Source: Capitulum mitella (Eukaryota; Arthropoda; Thecostraca; Pollicipedomorpha; Pollicipedidae). From it: DNA of 64,000 nucleotides. Numbering within the stretch: the first letter of the stretch is position 1; every line of letters begins with the position of its first letter. The stretch is taken from NCBI GenBank assembly GCA_030062745.1, contig CP099843.1:620001-684000 (forward strand). Direction: 5' to 3'. This document shows positions 33,071 to 63,715 of this stretch, in pieces. The translations under genes were made by a program, and so were the position numbers. Under the pieces are notes generated by a model. It did no database searches. It worked only from the letters and a program-made list of their open reading frames with translations, and was not told the DNA's origin.

Positions 33071-33519
33071 CTTGATCTGGTTTGATGATCTGGTTAGATC
33101 TGGTTTGATGCTGAGTTTGATGCTATTAAGTCATGATCGTCAAATCATGATTGCGCTCCCATGGTACCACCTTACCATCAGCAATGGACGAGTGATTGGA
33201 CAGCTGTGGCATTCGACGTGGAATCCTCAGCTTACGGTCCACGTAGCTGCAGCACCTGAGATGTTGGTCTCGGATGCCTAGCAATGCGAATATGCCGTTG
33301 CGACACCACACGACGAAATAAAAATCATGTCCACGTAGTATGTAAAGTCGGGGTAACACGTGGGCAAAACACAGTGCTAACGGGTTCCGAACTCCGCAGG
33401 TTTTTAGAGCTTTACAAATAGTGCATGAGACAGTACAGCACAGAAACAGGGAAATCAATCCAAAAAATAAACGAAAAACAAACAAAAATCAAACAAAAAC
33501 CAGCTATTTGCTGGACTCG

Positions 33520-33740
33520 CGACGGCAGCTTGATATTTCCCTTTGTTGCGGCACAGAGAATTCAACGCAGCGAAACACCGGACATGGCCGACTTAACTGC
33601 TCTGGGGCAGTTCTAAATATCAGTCAATCGCTCTCAAATTTTGCAGTTTGTTGTCGTGCTTCACCTAACAACTTGTACGAGCGTTCCAGCAGAAATTCGG
33701 AAAGCAACAAAATAAGGACCACCCTAGTAGTATACTAAAG
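33520..33740 (-). repeat. Family R repeat, copy 2 (inverted relative to 29330-29560)
   Basis: On the minus strand it reads GGTGGTCCTTATTTTGTTGC, TTTCCGAATTTCT, TTTGAGAGCGATTG and TTTAGAACTGCCCCAGAGCA in the same order as copy 1. Confidence 0.7.
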
Positions 33741-34683
33741 TCCATGCTGTACAAGTACTTAAAAACGTTTTACTAACATAAAGCGACTTACCTAGTCTGG
33801 AATTTCATACGGATTTCGCAATGACATACTAATACGGTTTTCACATTTCCAGGGTCAAAACAAGTTTCATGTCTCGTAGAAAATGTTTGGGCTTTCAGAC
33901 CAATGTGTTTCCAGGACCACTTCGTTCAGTTTTGCCGCCTAATGCATCAGATTGTGCAGAATTAACGTGACTTCTCCAGCATCCACCAATGAACAATGAT
34001 CAAAGGTTTCGTAGACGCATTACAAAAATCGCCGCTTAGCCGGTAGAACGATACAGCATTGATCTTCACGTCTCATTTCCGAGACACGAATCTAGAGAGG
34101 GACTTCGTGTGCGTCGGACCAGTCATGTCGGAGGCCTTCATGCTGAGCTAGTAAACAACTATATCTCTGAGGAACTAAAAGTTCCACTGGGCTCGCCGAC
34201 CCCACGCTCACGATCTCTGATGAGTTCAATGTAAAATGGACGCTAATCTAAACCACACTATACGTATCCTTCACAAACCACTACCCATTTGACAATATAT
34301 TCGACCATGCCAACTGGCATTCCTCTGACATTTGCCAGTTATACTCCCTCCAAACTAAGATACACACCTCCGGAACAACTACTGCTCACGACCGGCTCTC
34401 ACTAAAACGCCACCCATGACACGCCTGACAAATCCATACGCACGATGGATCTTAATTCCCTTTTTTACTCCTGCCAGCCAGCCAGTGGGCTCCCCTTCAC
34501 ATCAAACAATTGTGTGACCAGTGCCGTCTTGAAAAGGGCATCTACTTGGACCGAGAACAAAATCTGAAATAATATCTCATTACCATGAACCCGCGGGTCC
34601 GATGAAACATGGAGACACTTGTATTGCTTCAGAACCGGGACAGGTACCAACAATTTACTATCATTTGCACTCGTCCGTCACTA
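33741..34683. other. Region 3' of beta-tubulin; probable 3' UTR at its upper end
   Basis: No AATAAA is seen on the minus strand in the 250 bp after the tubulin stop, so the 3' end cannot be fixed. No other gene was recognised. Confidence 0.4.
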
Positions 34684-54061
<19,378 letters not shown>

Positions 54062-54560
54062 TCTGAACTTTGCGCTTTGAATCCACTTGTACTGAACACA
54101 AAATCCACTCTTGCTAAATCCAATACGATTTCGTATTCCACAACTCCAACTTCCCTCCTCCGCTACAACGACAGAATGGAAATCCGTTACGTATCGCGTA
54201 TGAAAATTCAAACGATCTTCTGATTGTAAGCAGAAATTGATATGGGATAATTATTAGCATAAAACATGTTTTGTTGGAAAGAGGATAAAAAAGTATCTTT
54301 TTTAATGTTGATGGTTAATGTTTTGTTTGCACAAGTGACATATGCCTACGATAATCTTGCAGAACCGCGTATCTTTATTTCTATCACCTCCCGCCATCCG
54401 AACTACTTTAAAGTGAGTGCTTATTGCGCAAAACGGCGCGAATGTCTACGTTTATAGCTTTGACTAAAAGCAATATGAAATTGATTCACCGCTAATTTTT
54501 TTTGCCTGTGGTTGCTGCGTGTAAGAAGCAGTGTATTTTTATATATGCAAGGTGTTTCTG
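54062..54560 (-). promoter_or_regulatory. Beta-tubulin 5' flank
   Basis: Upstream sequence of exon 1. An ATTGG (inverted CCAAT) lies near 54118, and no TATA box is evident. The transcription start cannot be fixed from sequence. Confidence 0.3.
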
Positions 54561-54709
54561 CAAGATTCTAAATTTAACAACGTTAAAATTAACTGTGCAC
54601 CGCCTGGGTGTTTCACGACCACGGAGTATGTAATAGCTACACGTAATCCGTGCCGCCACCGAAGGGCGGATTCAGACCATGTGCTAGGCAGGTGTGTGGT
54701 TTTCTATCT

Positions 54710-54737
54710 CTTTGTGGGTGTGACAGCACCCACAAAG
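54710..54737. repeat. Perfect 11-bp hairpin
   Basis: CTTTGTGGGTG, loop TGACAG, CACCCACAAAG. Confidence 0.7.
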
Positions 54738-54801
54738 TGGAAATGGGCACCCACAATGCTACTTGGGCACCTTCAGCTTAAAGTATGTTAAAATGTTTAA
54801 A

Positions 54802-55198
54802 CAGGGGAGTTTATTTCTGCAGATGATTGGGGGGCCGAGCCGAGGGCCCGACAACCTCAACCCCCCAAACGGTTTCCTAACGGATCTAGCCAATTTTATT
54901 TTAACGGAAGGAAAATTATAATTATAATCATAATCAATTGCTGCTGTTTATCAAATAAAAATTGCATTTATCCCTGTGCATATAGATATATATGTATATA
55001 GATATATATGCAGAAGATAAAAAGATATCTCTAGACTTCTTCTTTACTTTCTGCCTATCTTATTGAGGTTGCTCTTTTTCCATTATTGATCATTTCCCTT
55101 TAAAAACAGAAAATAGTGGGGCCCAAACCAACATGGGGGGCCAAATTAACATGGGGTGGGCCAGGGTCATCTAAAAAAAAAACAGATCGACACACCTG
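54802..55198 (+). mobile_element. Family B hAT-like non-autonomous element, complete copy
   Basis: Starts CAGGGGAGTTTATTTCTG and ends ATCGACACACCTG (inverse CAGGTGTGTCGAT). Flanks are TGTTTAAA (54794-54801) and TGTTGAAA (55199-55206), an 8-bp target duplication with one mismatch. Inside are GGGGGGCCGAGCCGAGGGC, an AT-rich tract and the paired GGGCCCAAACCAACAT / CCAAATTAACATGG blocks. Non-coding. Confidence 0.78.
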
Positions 55199-55575
55199 TG
55201 TTGAAATGTAGGTATATTCTTAGGTCCATGACTTTAACCACCTAAAATCAGCACTGTCAACAGTAATCGGAAATTACTTCATTGTCACCCATCAGTTGCT
55301 TTTCCCCACCACCCTCCAAATAGAATGGTGTCAAGCTGGAGCAAGGTCCTCCGTGAAAGGGAGGACCTATCTACGCAAATCGTGATATTTACCATGCACG
55401 GACAATGAAGAAGACATTTTATGAATCGAAGCTTAGGTACCATTCATTCTTGCCGATTCGCTCTTGTTGGCCTGGATTTAACTACGGTAAATACGCTGGC
55501 TGCGAGCCCAAGTTTAATCTGTTTACCCCATTCTTTCGTCACTACTAAAATCACCGATGAAACGTGTTAGCGCGT

Positions 55576-55849
55576 CAGGCACGTAGCCAGGATTTTCCTC
55601 GGGGGGGGGGCAAATGTCAAATATTGTCATATGCCACTGGCGTACGACAAAATTTATGGGAAAAAGCAACAAATTTATGCAATTAACGTCATATTTAACA
55701 GTCAGGAAAACATATGTTCGATTTTGTAACAAATGTATGATCACTGTTCGGTATTCCTGCAAAATTGCTTAATATCTAGTGTAGACCGGTTGGCTCAGAG
55801 GGGAGGGGAATGGCCCCATGCCGCCCCCCGCCCCCCGGCTACGTGCCTG
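55576..55849 (+). mobile_element. Family C MITE, copy 1
   Basis: 274 bp bounded by a perfect 13-bp inverted repeat, CAGGCACGTAGCC (55576-55588) and GGCTACGTGCCTG (55837-55849). A second copy lies at 52488-52718. No clean target duplication is visible (flanks share only GTTAGC). Confidence 0.75.
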
Positions 55850-57000
55850 GTTAGCTATGAAGCGATCATCATGGATTCAGGCAAGCACCGCTGCAGTTCC
55901 ACGAATTTCCCCCGCAAGTATGCATTACGTGAAGAGATGGAAATACGCAGGTGTTTTCTGCCAAAACAGTCGTCGCTGCCGTTCATAACTCCGTCTGGTA
56001 AAGCAAGACAGAATGCTGGGCAAGCATCAGTTGCGTTCAACGTTTACTTACGTACTTTCTGCTCTCTGATTGGTTCCTTTCTCTAGTATTGTGTTACAGT
56101 ATTTCGAGTACGGATAGCACTGTCGATACAAACGATAGGTAAATTGCGTGAAATATTGGTCTAAGATGACCAAAATGCGCTTTTAATTCACATGATAATC
56201 CATAACCGATCTTAACTACTACGCAGAGTGTGCTTTTGGGGTACCGAAAAAAACAGATATGTTCCCTTTCAGAGTGTCACTGCCATAAAGCCATCCATGA
56301 TTTCTGTAACATCCATCTGTTTTTACCTCCCGTAACACCTTTTTAAATCTATTCCTCTGAACTTGAGACATAAAGTCTTGTTACGGCCCCTCTCCCCTCC
56401 GATACGAAACGCATGGATGTCCCCACATGCCTTTTGGGCACCCATAATCATTTTCCAAAAAACACAACCTTGGTGCTCGGGGGGGGGAATCTCTACCTGA
56501 GTAACATAGCCCACCCCGAAATGTTGATTTCTCAACTGATTTTGGCCACATTGTTTCGCCATTTTCGAACATTAACATCTTACAAGAATGTGAATGAACC
56601 AAATTTTACGCTTTTCTATCCGGAAGCGGTGGGACGGGGCACGTTGATCTCCTTTTCCAACGAAAGGGAGTCATGGCCCTAACGTCTCCCCCCTCCCCCC
56701 CGATCCGACAGTGACCGCCATTCGCAAGAGCCTAGGGTGGTTAAAATCGAACCCCGACGTATCTCAGGAACTAATAGACCGATCCAAACTGTTGCAACCG
56801 CAATCGACGGGGCCGAGTCTTCCTGACCTCAACATGCGAAACATACCCTTTTATATTGATCTTTAATGCCACAGGTCAGACAAATGGCGGTACTTACGAG
56901 CAACGTTACCTTTTGTCCGACTCATATGACACCAATGATGAGGTGCTTCGCGATATTTTACGTGGTTTTGCATTCCGTCGTCATAACTGACGTAGCGTTA
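55850..57000. other. Intergenic, no gene recognised
   Basis: Short frames only; no similarity recognised. A G-run at ~56479 and a C-run at ~56690 resemble transposon end regions. Confidence 0.4.
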
Positions 57001-57689
57001 AAGACTGCCAGACATACCCCATGTAGCAGAGAAAGACCCTTGATACAACCATGGGGACCACCGGAGACGTCCGGGGGGCCCATGACACTGCACAGGGGCC
57101 CTGAAATTGCCACAAGGTTTTTTGTAACTACCAGAGGTCCCCTGAGATGGCAAAAATGTTTCCCAGGGACGATAAGAGGGTACCCAGGACCACAGGGGGT
57201 CCACTGAGACTGCTAGAGAGGGACCTTGGAGATTGCTAACTAGAAGTCTCTAGCAACAGCGGCTCTTGAGACGACCAGAGGGGCCCCTGAAACTACCAGA
57301 CCTTGAGACGTCCAGACTGCTTCTGAAACGGCCAAAGGACCTAGATGATTGCCAAAGGCGCCTCTGTCACGGCAGAGAGAGACTTTAAGATAAAGAGGGC
57401 CTTTTGTAGTGCCTGAGGGACTCCTTAGACGGCAAAAACGTCCCAGGGACGACAGGAGGGAACCCGAGATGGCTTAAACAGGGGCGTCAATTTCTGTAAA
57501 TGATTGGATGGCCCGAGCCGAGGGTCCGTCAACCTAACCTAACCCAAAATGTGGGTTTCTCAACAGATTTAGTCCACTTTATTTTGATCAATGAAAATTT
57601 TTAAATTTTTGTTATTATTTTTCAAATAGAAAGTTGCGTATATCCCCATGTAACCAGGTGCATATATACATATGTACATATATATATAC

Positions 57690-57720
<31 letters not shown>

Positions 57721-58197
57721 TAGAAGATAGGAAAATAAATAGATACGTCACTTTATGCTTTATTTCCCACATTCTGCCGATATTTTATCTATTGCGGCCG
57801 TTTTTTGCGTTATTTTTGCCCAGTCCCCTTTAAAACCGGCAGAAAATATTGGAGGGGCACAAACCAGCATTGGAGGGGCCCAAATCATTGTGTGGGCCAG
57901 GGCCCTCTCCAAAGAATACAAATCAACACTCCTGGGCTTAAGCGTCCCTGAAACTGCCAGATGGATCCCTGAGACTGTCCGAGGTGCCCCTGAAACTGCC
58001 AAAGGAGCGCCTGAGACGTCCCGCGGTGCACGTGAAACTGTAAAAGGAAGCTGAGACCACTAGAGGGTCCTGGCACAGCAGACGGCCCGAGACCACCAAA
58101 AATGCAAGAGGGAGCTGCAAGAAGGAACCTAAACTAAGCGGAAAAAAACCAGAAGCTACGGAATGGGAGGAGGGGCAGGCGGGCTCCTGGACCAGAT
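57001..58197 (-). mobile_element. Family A element, copy 3, interrupted by a family B insertion
   Basis: On the minus strand this aligns in order with copy 1 from ~19200 to ~19890, through the degenerate ~24-bp array. The copy is split at 57478/57935 by family B. Its 5' part (58140-58197) continues into sequence also present at 59570-59640 (CTGTATCTGGTCCAGGAG). Confidence 0.78.
57479..57934 (+). mobile_element. Family B hAT-like element nested in family A
   Basis: 456 bp, starting CAGGGGCGTCAATTTCTG and ending AATCAACACTCCTG. Flanks GGCTTAAA (57471-57478) and GGCTTAAG (57935-57942) form the 8-bp target duplication. The uninterrupted target is present once in family A copy 1 (reverse complement, 19403-19410). 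Contains a (TA)n tract at ~57661-57722. Confidence 0.85.
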
Positions 58198-58387
58198 ACA
58201 GACTATACTATATACTATATATATATACTAGCCGGCGCGGGTCCCTCTCTTAATGGTCTTAGCAATTGTTTGTTTTCGTCTCGAAGAAAAAGAGAAAAGA
58301 AAGGACGGGATCGCAAGGAAGTGGCTAAATCTCGCCTTAGGAAGTGTAGGTTTTTTAAGTGGGAGTGATTTTATGACGTAGATTTAT

Positions 58388-58476
58388 CAGGGGCGTAGCC
58401 AGGATTTTTCGTAGGGGTCCTGGAGAATGAGGTGCCCCCAACGTTAAAGGAGGCCCCTTGAACACTACGGGGGTTC
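58388..58476 (+). mobile_element. Family E hAT-like element, left part
   Basis: Starts CAGGGGCGTAGCCAGGATTT and continues GGGGTCCTGGAGAATGAGG and ACTACGGGGGTTC. The sequence resumes at 58921 (CGGGGACCCATGGCC) after a family B insertion. The counterpart at 63619-63710 has no insertion at that point. Confidence 0.6.
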
Positions 58477-58920
58477 CAGGGGTGTCGATTTCTGTAAATG
58501 ATTGGGGGCCGAGCCGAGGGCACGACAACCTAACCTCCCCCAAATATGGGTTTCCCGACGAATTTAGCATGCCTCATTTTAACCAAAGGAAATTTATTAG
58601 TTTTCCGTTACTCGTTATTAAACAAAGAATTGCATTTATCCCATGTATACATGTGCATATATATGTATGCATATATATCTTTATATGTATACATATAGAT
58701 ATACAGACAGATAGATAGGTAAGTGGGTAGAGGATACAAGGATTTTTTTTTACTTTCTGCCCATCTCTTATCCACTGCCGCCGCATTTTTCGTTACTATA
58801 ACTCATTTCCCTTTAAAACCGACGGAAAATATTGGGTGGGCCCAAACCAAAACTGGGTGGGCCCAAATCAACATTGAGTGAGCCAGGGCCCTCCCAGAGG
58901 AATACAGATCGGCACTCTTG
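58477..58920 (+). mobile_element. Family B element nested in family E
   Basis: Starts CAGGGGTGTCGATTTCTG and ends GATCGGCACTCTTG. The candidate 8-bp flanks (CGGGGGTT / CGGGGACC) match at only five positions, suggesting an older insertion. Confidence 0.7.
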
Positions 58921-59102
58921 CGGGGACCCATGGCCAGGCGTGTCGTTTTGTGTAATGTTTGAGGGCAGGAGAGCAGATCGAGAGGTCTCACAACTTAACC
59001 TCACTCCAAATGTGAGCTTCTCAACGTTTTTAGGGAACTTTGTTTTGATTGGCGGCAGTTGTTCTAGAAATGATTTATGGAATATATTTGGTTTGTTTTT
59101 TC

Positions 59103-59125
59103 ATATATATATATATATATATATA
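59103..59125. repeat. (AT)n microsatellite
   Basis: A short (AT)n run. Confidence 0.9.
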
Positions 59126-59240
59126 CTCACGGATGTTGTTTTGTGAAAATGATAGGAGGCAGAACTGAAGGGTTCGCTACTTGTTGGGTGGCCCAACAAC
59201 CCATCTTTATGGCGGGTTGTTCCAGGAGGTGTGAGGAGCC

Positions 59241-59319
59241 CAGGGGCGTAGCCAGGATTTCGCTCGGGGGAGGGCCAGATCGGATCAAGGTGGCCCTCGT
59301 AAGCAATGGGGGCCCTCGC
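59241..59319 (+). mobile_element. CAGGGGCGTAGCCAGGATTT terminus, fragment
   Basis: A family E-type left end followed by a G-rich stretch and GGGGGCCCTCGCC, abutting the short family A copy. Confidence 0.45.
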
Positions 59320-59755
59320 CAATGGCGGATCCGGGATTTCGCCAAGGCAGGGGGGTGGGGGTGAATGATCAGCGCGGGACTCCCGTGTTTTTGCCCATCA
59401 GATATGAAAAATGTAATTTTGCTTTTTTACCACATGAGATAACCGAAAACATTCAAACGTGTCACCTTATTTGAGAAAATCTTGCTTTTTGTTCCCGACC
59501 AGTGGCCGAAATAAGGCAAAAAGGGCGGGATTTTAGGCGGTTCCGTCCCTCCCTCCATTGAAATGTCGTGTCTGTATCTGGTCCAGGAGTCCGCCTGTCC
59601 CTCCGCCCATTCCGTAGCTTCTGCTTTTTTTCAGCTTAGTTTAGGTTCCTTCTTGCAGTTCCGTCTTGCATTTTTGGTGGTCTCGGGCCGTCTGCTGTGC
59701 CAGGACCCTCTAGTGCCAGGACCCTCCCTTGGATGCGCCTATGATGGTAATGATT
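59320..59755 (+). mobile_element. Family A element, internally deleted copy
   Basis: The left end, CAATGGCGGATCCGGGATTT, and ~400 bp of left sequence match 24073-24540. The copy jumps within the first array units to a right end CCCTTGGATGCGCCTATG. The inverted right end, CATAGGCGCATCC, matches the left CAATGGCGGATCC at 10 of 13 positions. Confidence 0.6.
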
Positions 59756-59939
59756 GCGTGGATGGCATTTTATGGCCGAAAAATGTGTGATATTTTTAAT
59801 AAGATCTGGCGAGTGTGGCAAGCAACTGCCAACTTGAAGCTGACATCAAACGAAAGACCATATCATACTTTGGAGTTTGGCCTATCTGATGCGATGACAT
59901 AAGTACAGCAAACTTTACTTGAGAGTTTGACTGAGACAG

Positions 59940-60180
59940 AGATAAATCCAGGATTTTGCCAAGGGGAGGGCAATTTTCTAGAGATGTCGAAACCAAGGGC
60001 GCAACCAGGGGCGCAGCCAAAATTTTCTTGAGGGAGGGCCGGAACTCAGTGTGAACTGAAATCATACGAGAACCGCCTGCTGTAAGACGATGTGCAATGG
60101 TTTTCACAAAAAATGCGGGGGGGGGGGGGCGCCCCTTTGGTGGCCAAAACGGCATTACGGGGGCGTCAGAACTGCACCGG
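59940..60180 (+). repeat. Further hAT-like end fragments
   Basis: AATCCAGGATTTTGCCAAGG near 59946 and CAGGGGCGCAGCCAAAATTT near 60005 are followed by a long G-run near 60116-60130. Confidence 0.4.
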
Positions 60181-60249
60181 AATGGTGACAATACCACGCG
60201 AAACTCGATCGTAATAATACTTGAATCATGCGAAGCCTCAGTCCAGAGC

Positions 60250-60366
60250 AGCAGCCACTCCATATCTACCAACAGCAGCCACTCCATATCTACCAACAGC
60301 AGCCACTCCATGTCTACCAACAGCAGCCACTCCATATCTGCCAACAGCAGCCACTCCATATCTACC
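60250..60366 (+). repeat. 24-bp minisatellite, five copies
   Basis: The unit AGCAGCCACTCCATATCTAC plus CAAC is repeated five times with three single-base differences. Because 24 is a multiple of three, several frames stay open on both strands (for example NSSHSIST repeats); this is not evidence of coding. Confidence 0.9.
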
Positions 60367-60649
60367 GGATCGCCAGAAACATATCCAGCAGGGGATGTGG
60401 TCTCTGGGAAACAGGTGGAGCTTTTCGGTTTCTGTTGTAGGAGGGCGGCTGGAGGTTCCAGCCAAACCTAACTCCTCCCCCAGAAACGAAAACTCCCCTG
60501 TGTACAATTTTTGTTAAAAAACTTTGTGTGTATATATCAATTTTTTTGTCCTGTGAAAGTGGCAAATGATGCAGGGGGGATGAAGTCAAGGGTCTCTTCA
60601 ATGCAGTACTGGAAAGAAATGTTTGAACTCCGGCCCAAGGGCATCACCG

Positions 60650-60835
60650 GCGTACGTGCGTGCGTGCCGTGCGTGCGCGTGCGCGCGCGCGTATGTGTGT
60701 GTGTGTATGTGTGTGTGTGTGCGCGTATGCGTATGCGTGTGCGTGTGCGTGTGCGTGTGCGTGTGCGTGTGCGTGTGTGTGCGTGAGTGTGCGTGTGTGT
60801 CTGCGTGAGTGCGTGTGTGTGTGTGTGTATGTGTG
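60650..60835. repeat. Compound GT/GC-rich microsatellite
   Basis: (GCGTGT)n, (GT)n and (GC)n blocks over ~185 bp. Confidence 0.95.
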
Positions 60836-61151
60836 AAGTTTTCTGGTGTTTGGGGACCCTTTGTTCCATGGTATCATGGTAATAGCATTGGTGTCGGTGG
60901 TATCGGACGCCAGCGACGTCACCAGCAGCAGAGGCTCGGGGTTGCAGCATTTCAGGAGTATCGTTCAGCTCCCATGCAACTTCTGCCGCCCATGCCAAGT
61001 TACTTCCCGAAGGTGGTCAGTGTACAGCCTCTCCCGCCTCCACCGAAGGGGATTCCAGCTTTTCCAAAACTTGCTGTCACCCACGACTGAAAATCCAGGT
61101 CGATGTAAGCTGCCTTCCGGTATTTCCTAAATCTCCCGTAACTGCGTCGTC

Positions 61152-61215
61152 ACCATGGGTGTAGCCACGTCCCAGAACATGGGGGGCGGGACAAATCAGA
61201 GTCTGGGGGAAACAG
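61152..61215 (+). repeat. CCATGGGTGTAGCCACGTCC transposon-like end
   Basis: Matches the ends near 26079 and 38702 and is followed by a G-rich stretch. Confidence 0.4.
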
Positions 61216-62049
61216 TGCATTTTATAAGAAATGTTCACTAGTGGACACTAGAAGAAAAGGGCACTTAGTATTAACAAAGAACACCTTTGAGGACCGAAAG
61301 GATCCATATTTGTTTCGGACTGGGATTTAAGAAAAGGGTACTTTTGAGGTGCGAAAGAATACATTTACGAATCGTACGCATTTAGAATCTACGTTAACCA
61401 GTAGGTAACAACGATTCAGAGGTCCCGTCGTTCAGTTTTCGGTTTGTGTGCGGTGTATCTCGTATGGGTGGGAAAAGTACTGCCACAGTTCACATGTAAC
61501 TGGCCATGGCTGCCAGCGGAGCCCACATTCCGGAGGATCTGTTGTGAAGAAACTGCGACTCTTATGCTTTTTGGCCGTGACAGTTTGCAGTGGCGTGGCC
61601 CGCGGTAGTAAAAATGTTGCACGGTAAGCAGAAGGTGCGGATATTTAAAAAGTTAACTACCGACTTGCACTGACACGTTTCTATGCGTACTTAAACTCAT
61701 AGCCATGCACTGGCCCATGCCACGGGAGCCATGGGCCACGGCCATGCAACTTTCAGCCCGGAGGGGGACAGCCTCCCCCCAGCTTCTTGAGCGGTGAGGA
61801 TATGCAATATGTTTGTCTGCCATTTGGCCATTGTTACAAAACAGTAGGAGTTTGTAAGTGCAAAAATGACAATAAAAATCTAGACTTTTTCATGCAAAAT
61901 AACCAGCGAACAGAACGAGGACAAACCAGTATTGAAGGCTGAGGCGGAGAGGGCGGATGCAATGAAGCATTTGTTAGCTTAACGAGCAGCACAAACCACA
62001 GACAATTCGTATGAATTAGTGGCAAGGGGGAACGTTTTGTTTCCAGTTG
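61216..62049. other. Intergenic, no gene recognised
   Basis: No protein or RNA gene was supported. Confidence 0.4.
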
Positions 62050-62330
62050 TCACGTTTGGTTGCAGCGACGATGTTGACCGATAAATGAAACGTTGTCAGC
62101 CAACCTTGTTGGCTCCCTGGAGTAAAAAAAGACCTGCGAAGACCTCAATAAGGTGCATATTTCTAGGACTGCAAGAAGATTCGGCCGATGGCTGCAGTTG
62201 ACATAAAGCGGACTGGCCAGGTTTACCAGATTAGACTCGAGTCTAACGAGTTTGATGTTATTAAAGCTCAAATATTTCGACGCAACTTGATATGCCTTCG
62301 TCAATGAGATCAGCGACTAACGAGCATTTA
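62050..62330 (-). repeat. Possible Penelope-like UTR remnant
   Basis: On the minus strand, TTGACGAAGGC and then GTCGAAATATT resemble the TGATGAAGGC...CGAAA phrase of Penelope-like UTRs, which carry hammerhead-type cores. The core is degenerate and no coding part lies beside it. Confidence 0.25.
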
Positions 62331-63618
62331 TAGGCTGCAGTTACAAAACATAAATTCGTGACTGATGGTAGACAGGCATTTACAAATGAATACTAATAGA
62401 GGTGTGAATGGCATCACGCTGACGTGGTAGGCGACACTTAACACGCGAGAGTATCTACCGATCCTGCAGTTATGCCATACAATAAACTGAGATGTGATAA
62501 GTGCGCAAGAAAAATGTGCGTTAAAAATATCACGTGTATTGACTTTGCTCAAGGGATTAAACAAAGGAAGACACGTGTGAGATGCGTGAAGTGGGCTGAG
62601 AACGCCGACCCGCGCCTGGCCGGGCCTTAAAATGCCTTTCGCCGTTACGGGGCGCAGAACGCAAATGGATCGAAAAATGGTCTAACCTGTGGGATTTGTA
62701 GATCCTGTTGTTAGTTGGTTATTTTGTAGATGACGGTGAGAGACGAATGTGTATATCATGTTTGTATGTATGAGTGTCAGTATGAGATGTATGATTATGA
62801 ATATGCAGTAGCATGAGAGGTGTGAATGTAATATAATTAGTGATGTATGTCAGTGAGTTGATAAACTAGCCCTTAGGTGGGAACAAACATAAAAAATGTC
62901 TTTCGCCCGGCCAAGGCGATGTCCGTCCCCCAGGATCTCAGGTTCTGTGCGTCGTACACAAAAAAAAACAAAGTACCAATGAAGAGAACTCATCAAGGTG
63001 AGTCGAATGAGCGCAATTGCTTTCAGCTTGGGCCAATATTGAAGTCAGCAGAGGCAGGGGCGGCGGGAGCTATTAAGGATGGGGTGGGGGCAAACCGTTC
63101 ACGGATCCAGCCACCCCATTCAGCGGAACATAAAGTACCTGCAAATTCTGATTTCCCCACGGCTTTGGTTCACTTTGTTTTGGGTTCAGACCAGACATGA
63201 CAAGAAATAAATGTGACGAAATTACGGCGACGATGATCAGCGAATTATTGGAGCTCCGACTGTCTTCCGGCAGTGCTTTTGGCTTGTAATGAGGTCTTGA
63301 GTTACAACATGTTTTACCCAGAGACCGGACGTACGCTAAGACATATCACTTTCTTTGATAGAGGTAGTTTGGGCGCGCCGAAGACGAGACATGTGCCGCC
63401 TGAACAATAACATTAACCGCGTTTTTCACCAATTCTTGTCCAGTTTACCCAACTTCATCCGGTTTAATCTGCTGGAAGGACTGGGACTGCAGTCTAAATG
63501 GAAACGTTTCAAAAGCCTTTACCGGGCTCGCATGCATGTCGGACACAGCGCAAATACTTTGACAAAAAACAAAACTTCAGAAATGTATCTTGTACATCAG
63601 TCAAGACGGCTCAGGTCA
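62331..63618. other. Intergenic, no gene recognised
   Basis: GCAGGGGCGGCGGGAGC near 63056 may be another worn hAT-like end. A plus-strand frame at 63355-63627 is open for 90 codons but unrecognised. Confidence 0.4.
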
Positions 63619-63715
63619 GTAGCGTAGCCCAGATTTTTTGCGGGGGGTCCCAGAGAGTGGAGGGGGTGGCAAACTGAGGGGCCATTGAAACTGCGGGGGT
63701 CTTCATGGCTAGAAA
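63619..63715 (+). mobile_element. Family E element, uninterrupted left part
   Basis: Reads CAGTAGCGTAGCCCAGATTT, GGGGTCCCAGAGAGTGGAGG and ACTGCGGGGGTCTTCATGGC. It is the counterpart of 58388-58476 plus 58921 onward, without the family B insertion. Confidence 0.55.

Noticed and set aside
57533-57546. CCTAACCTAACCC resembling telomere repeats
   Set aside because: Only two units inside family B, which has the same phrase in other copies.
60511-60998. Long Val/Cys- and Thr/His-rich frames on both strands
   Set aside because: They are products of the GT/GC-rich microsatellite.
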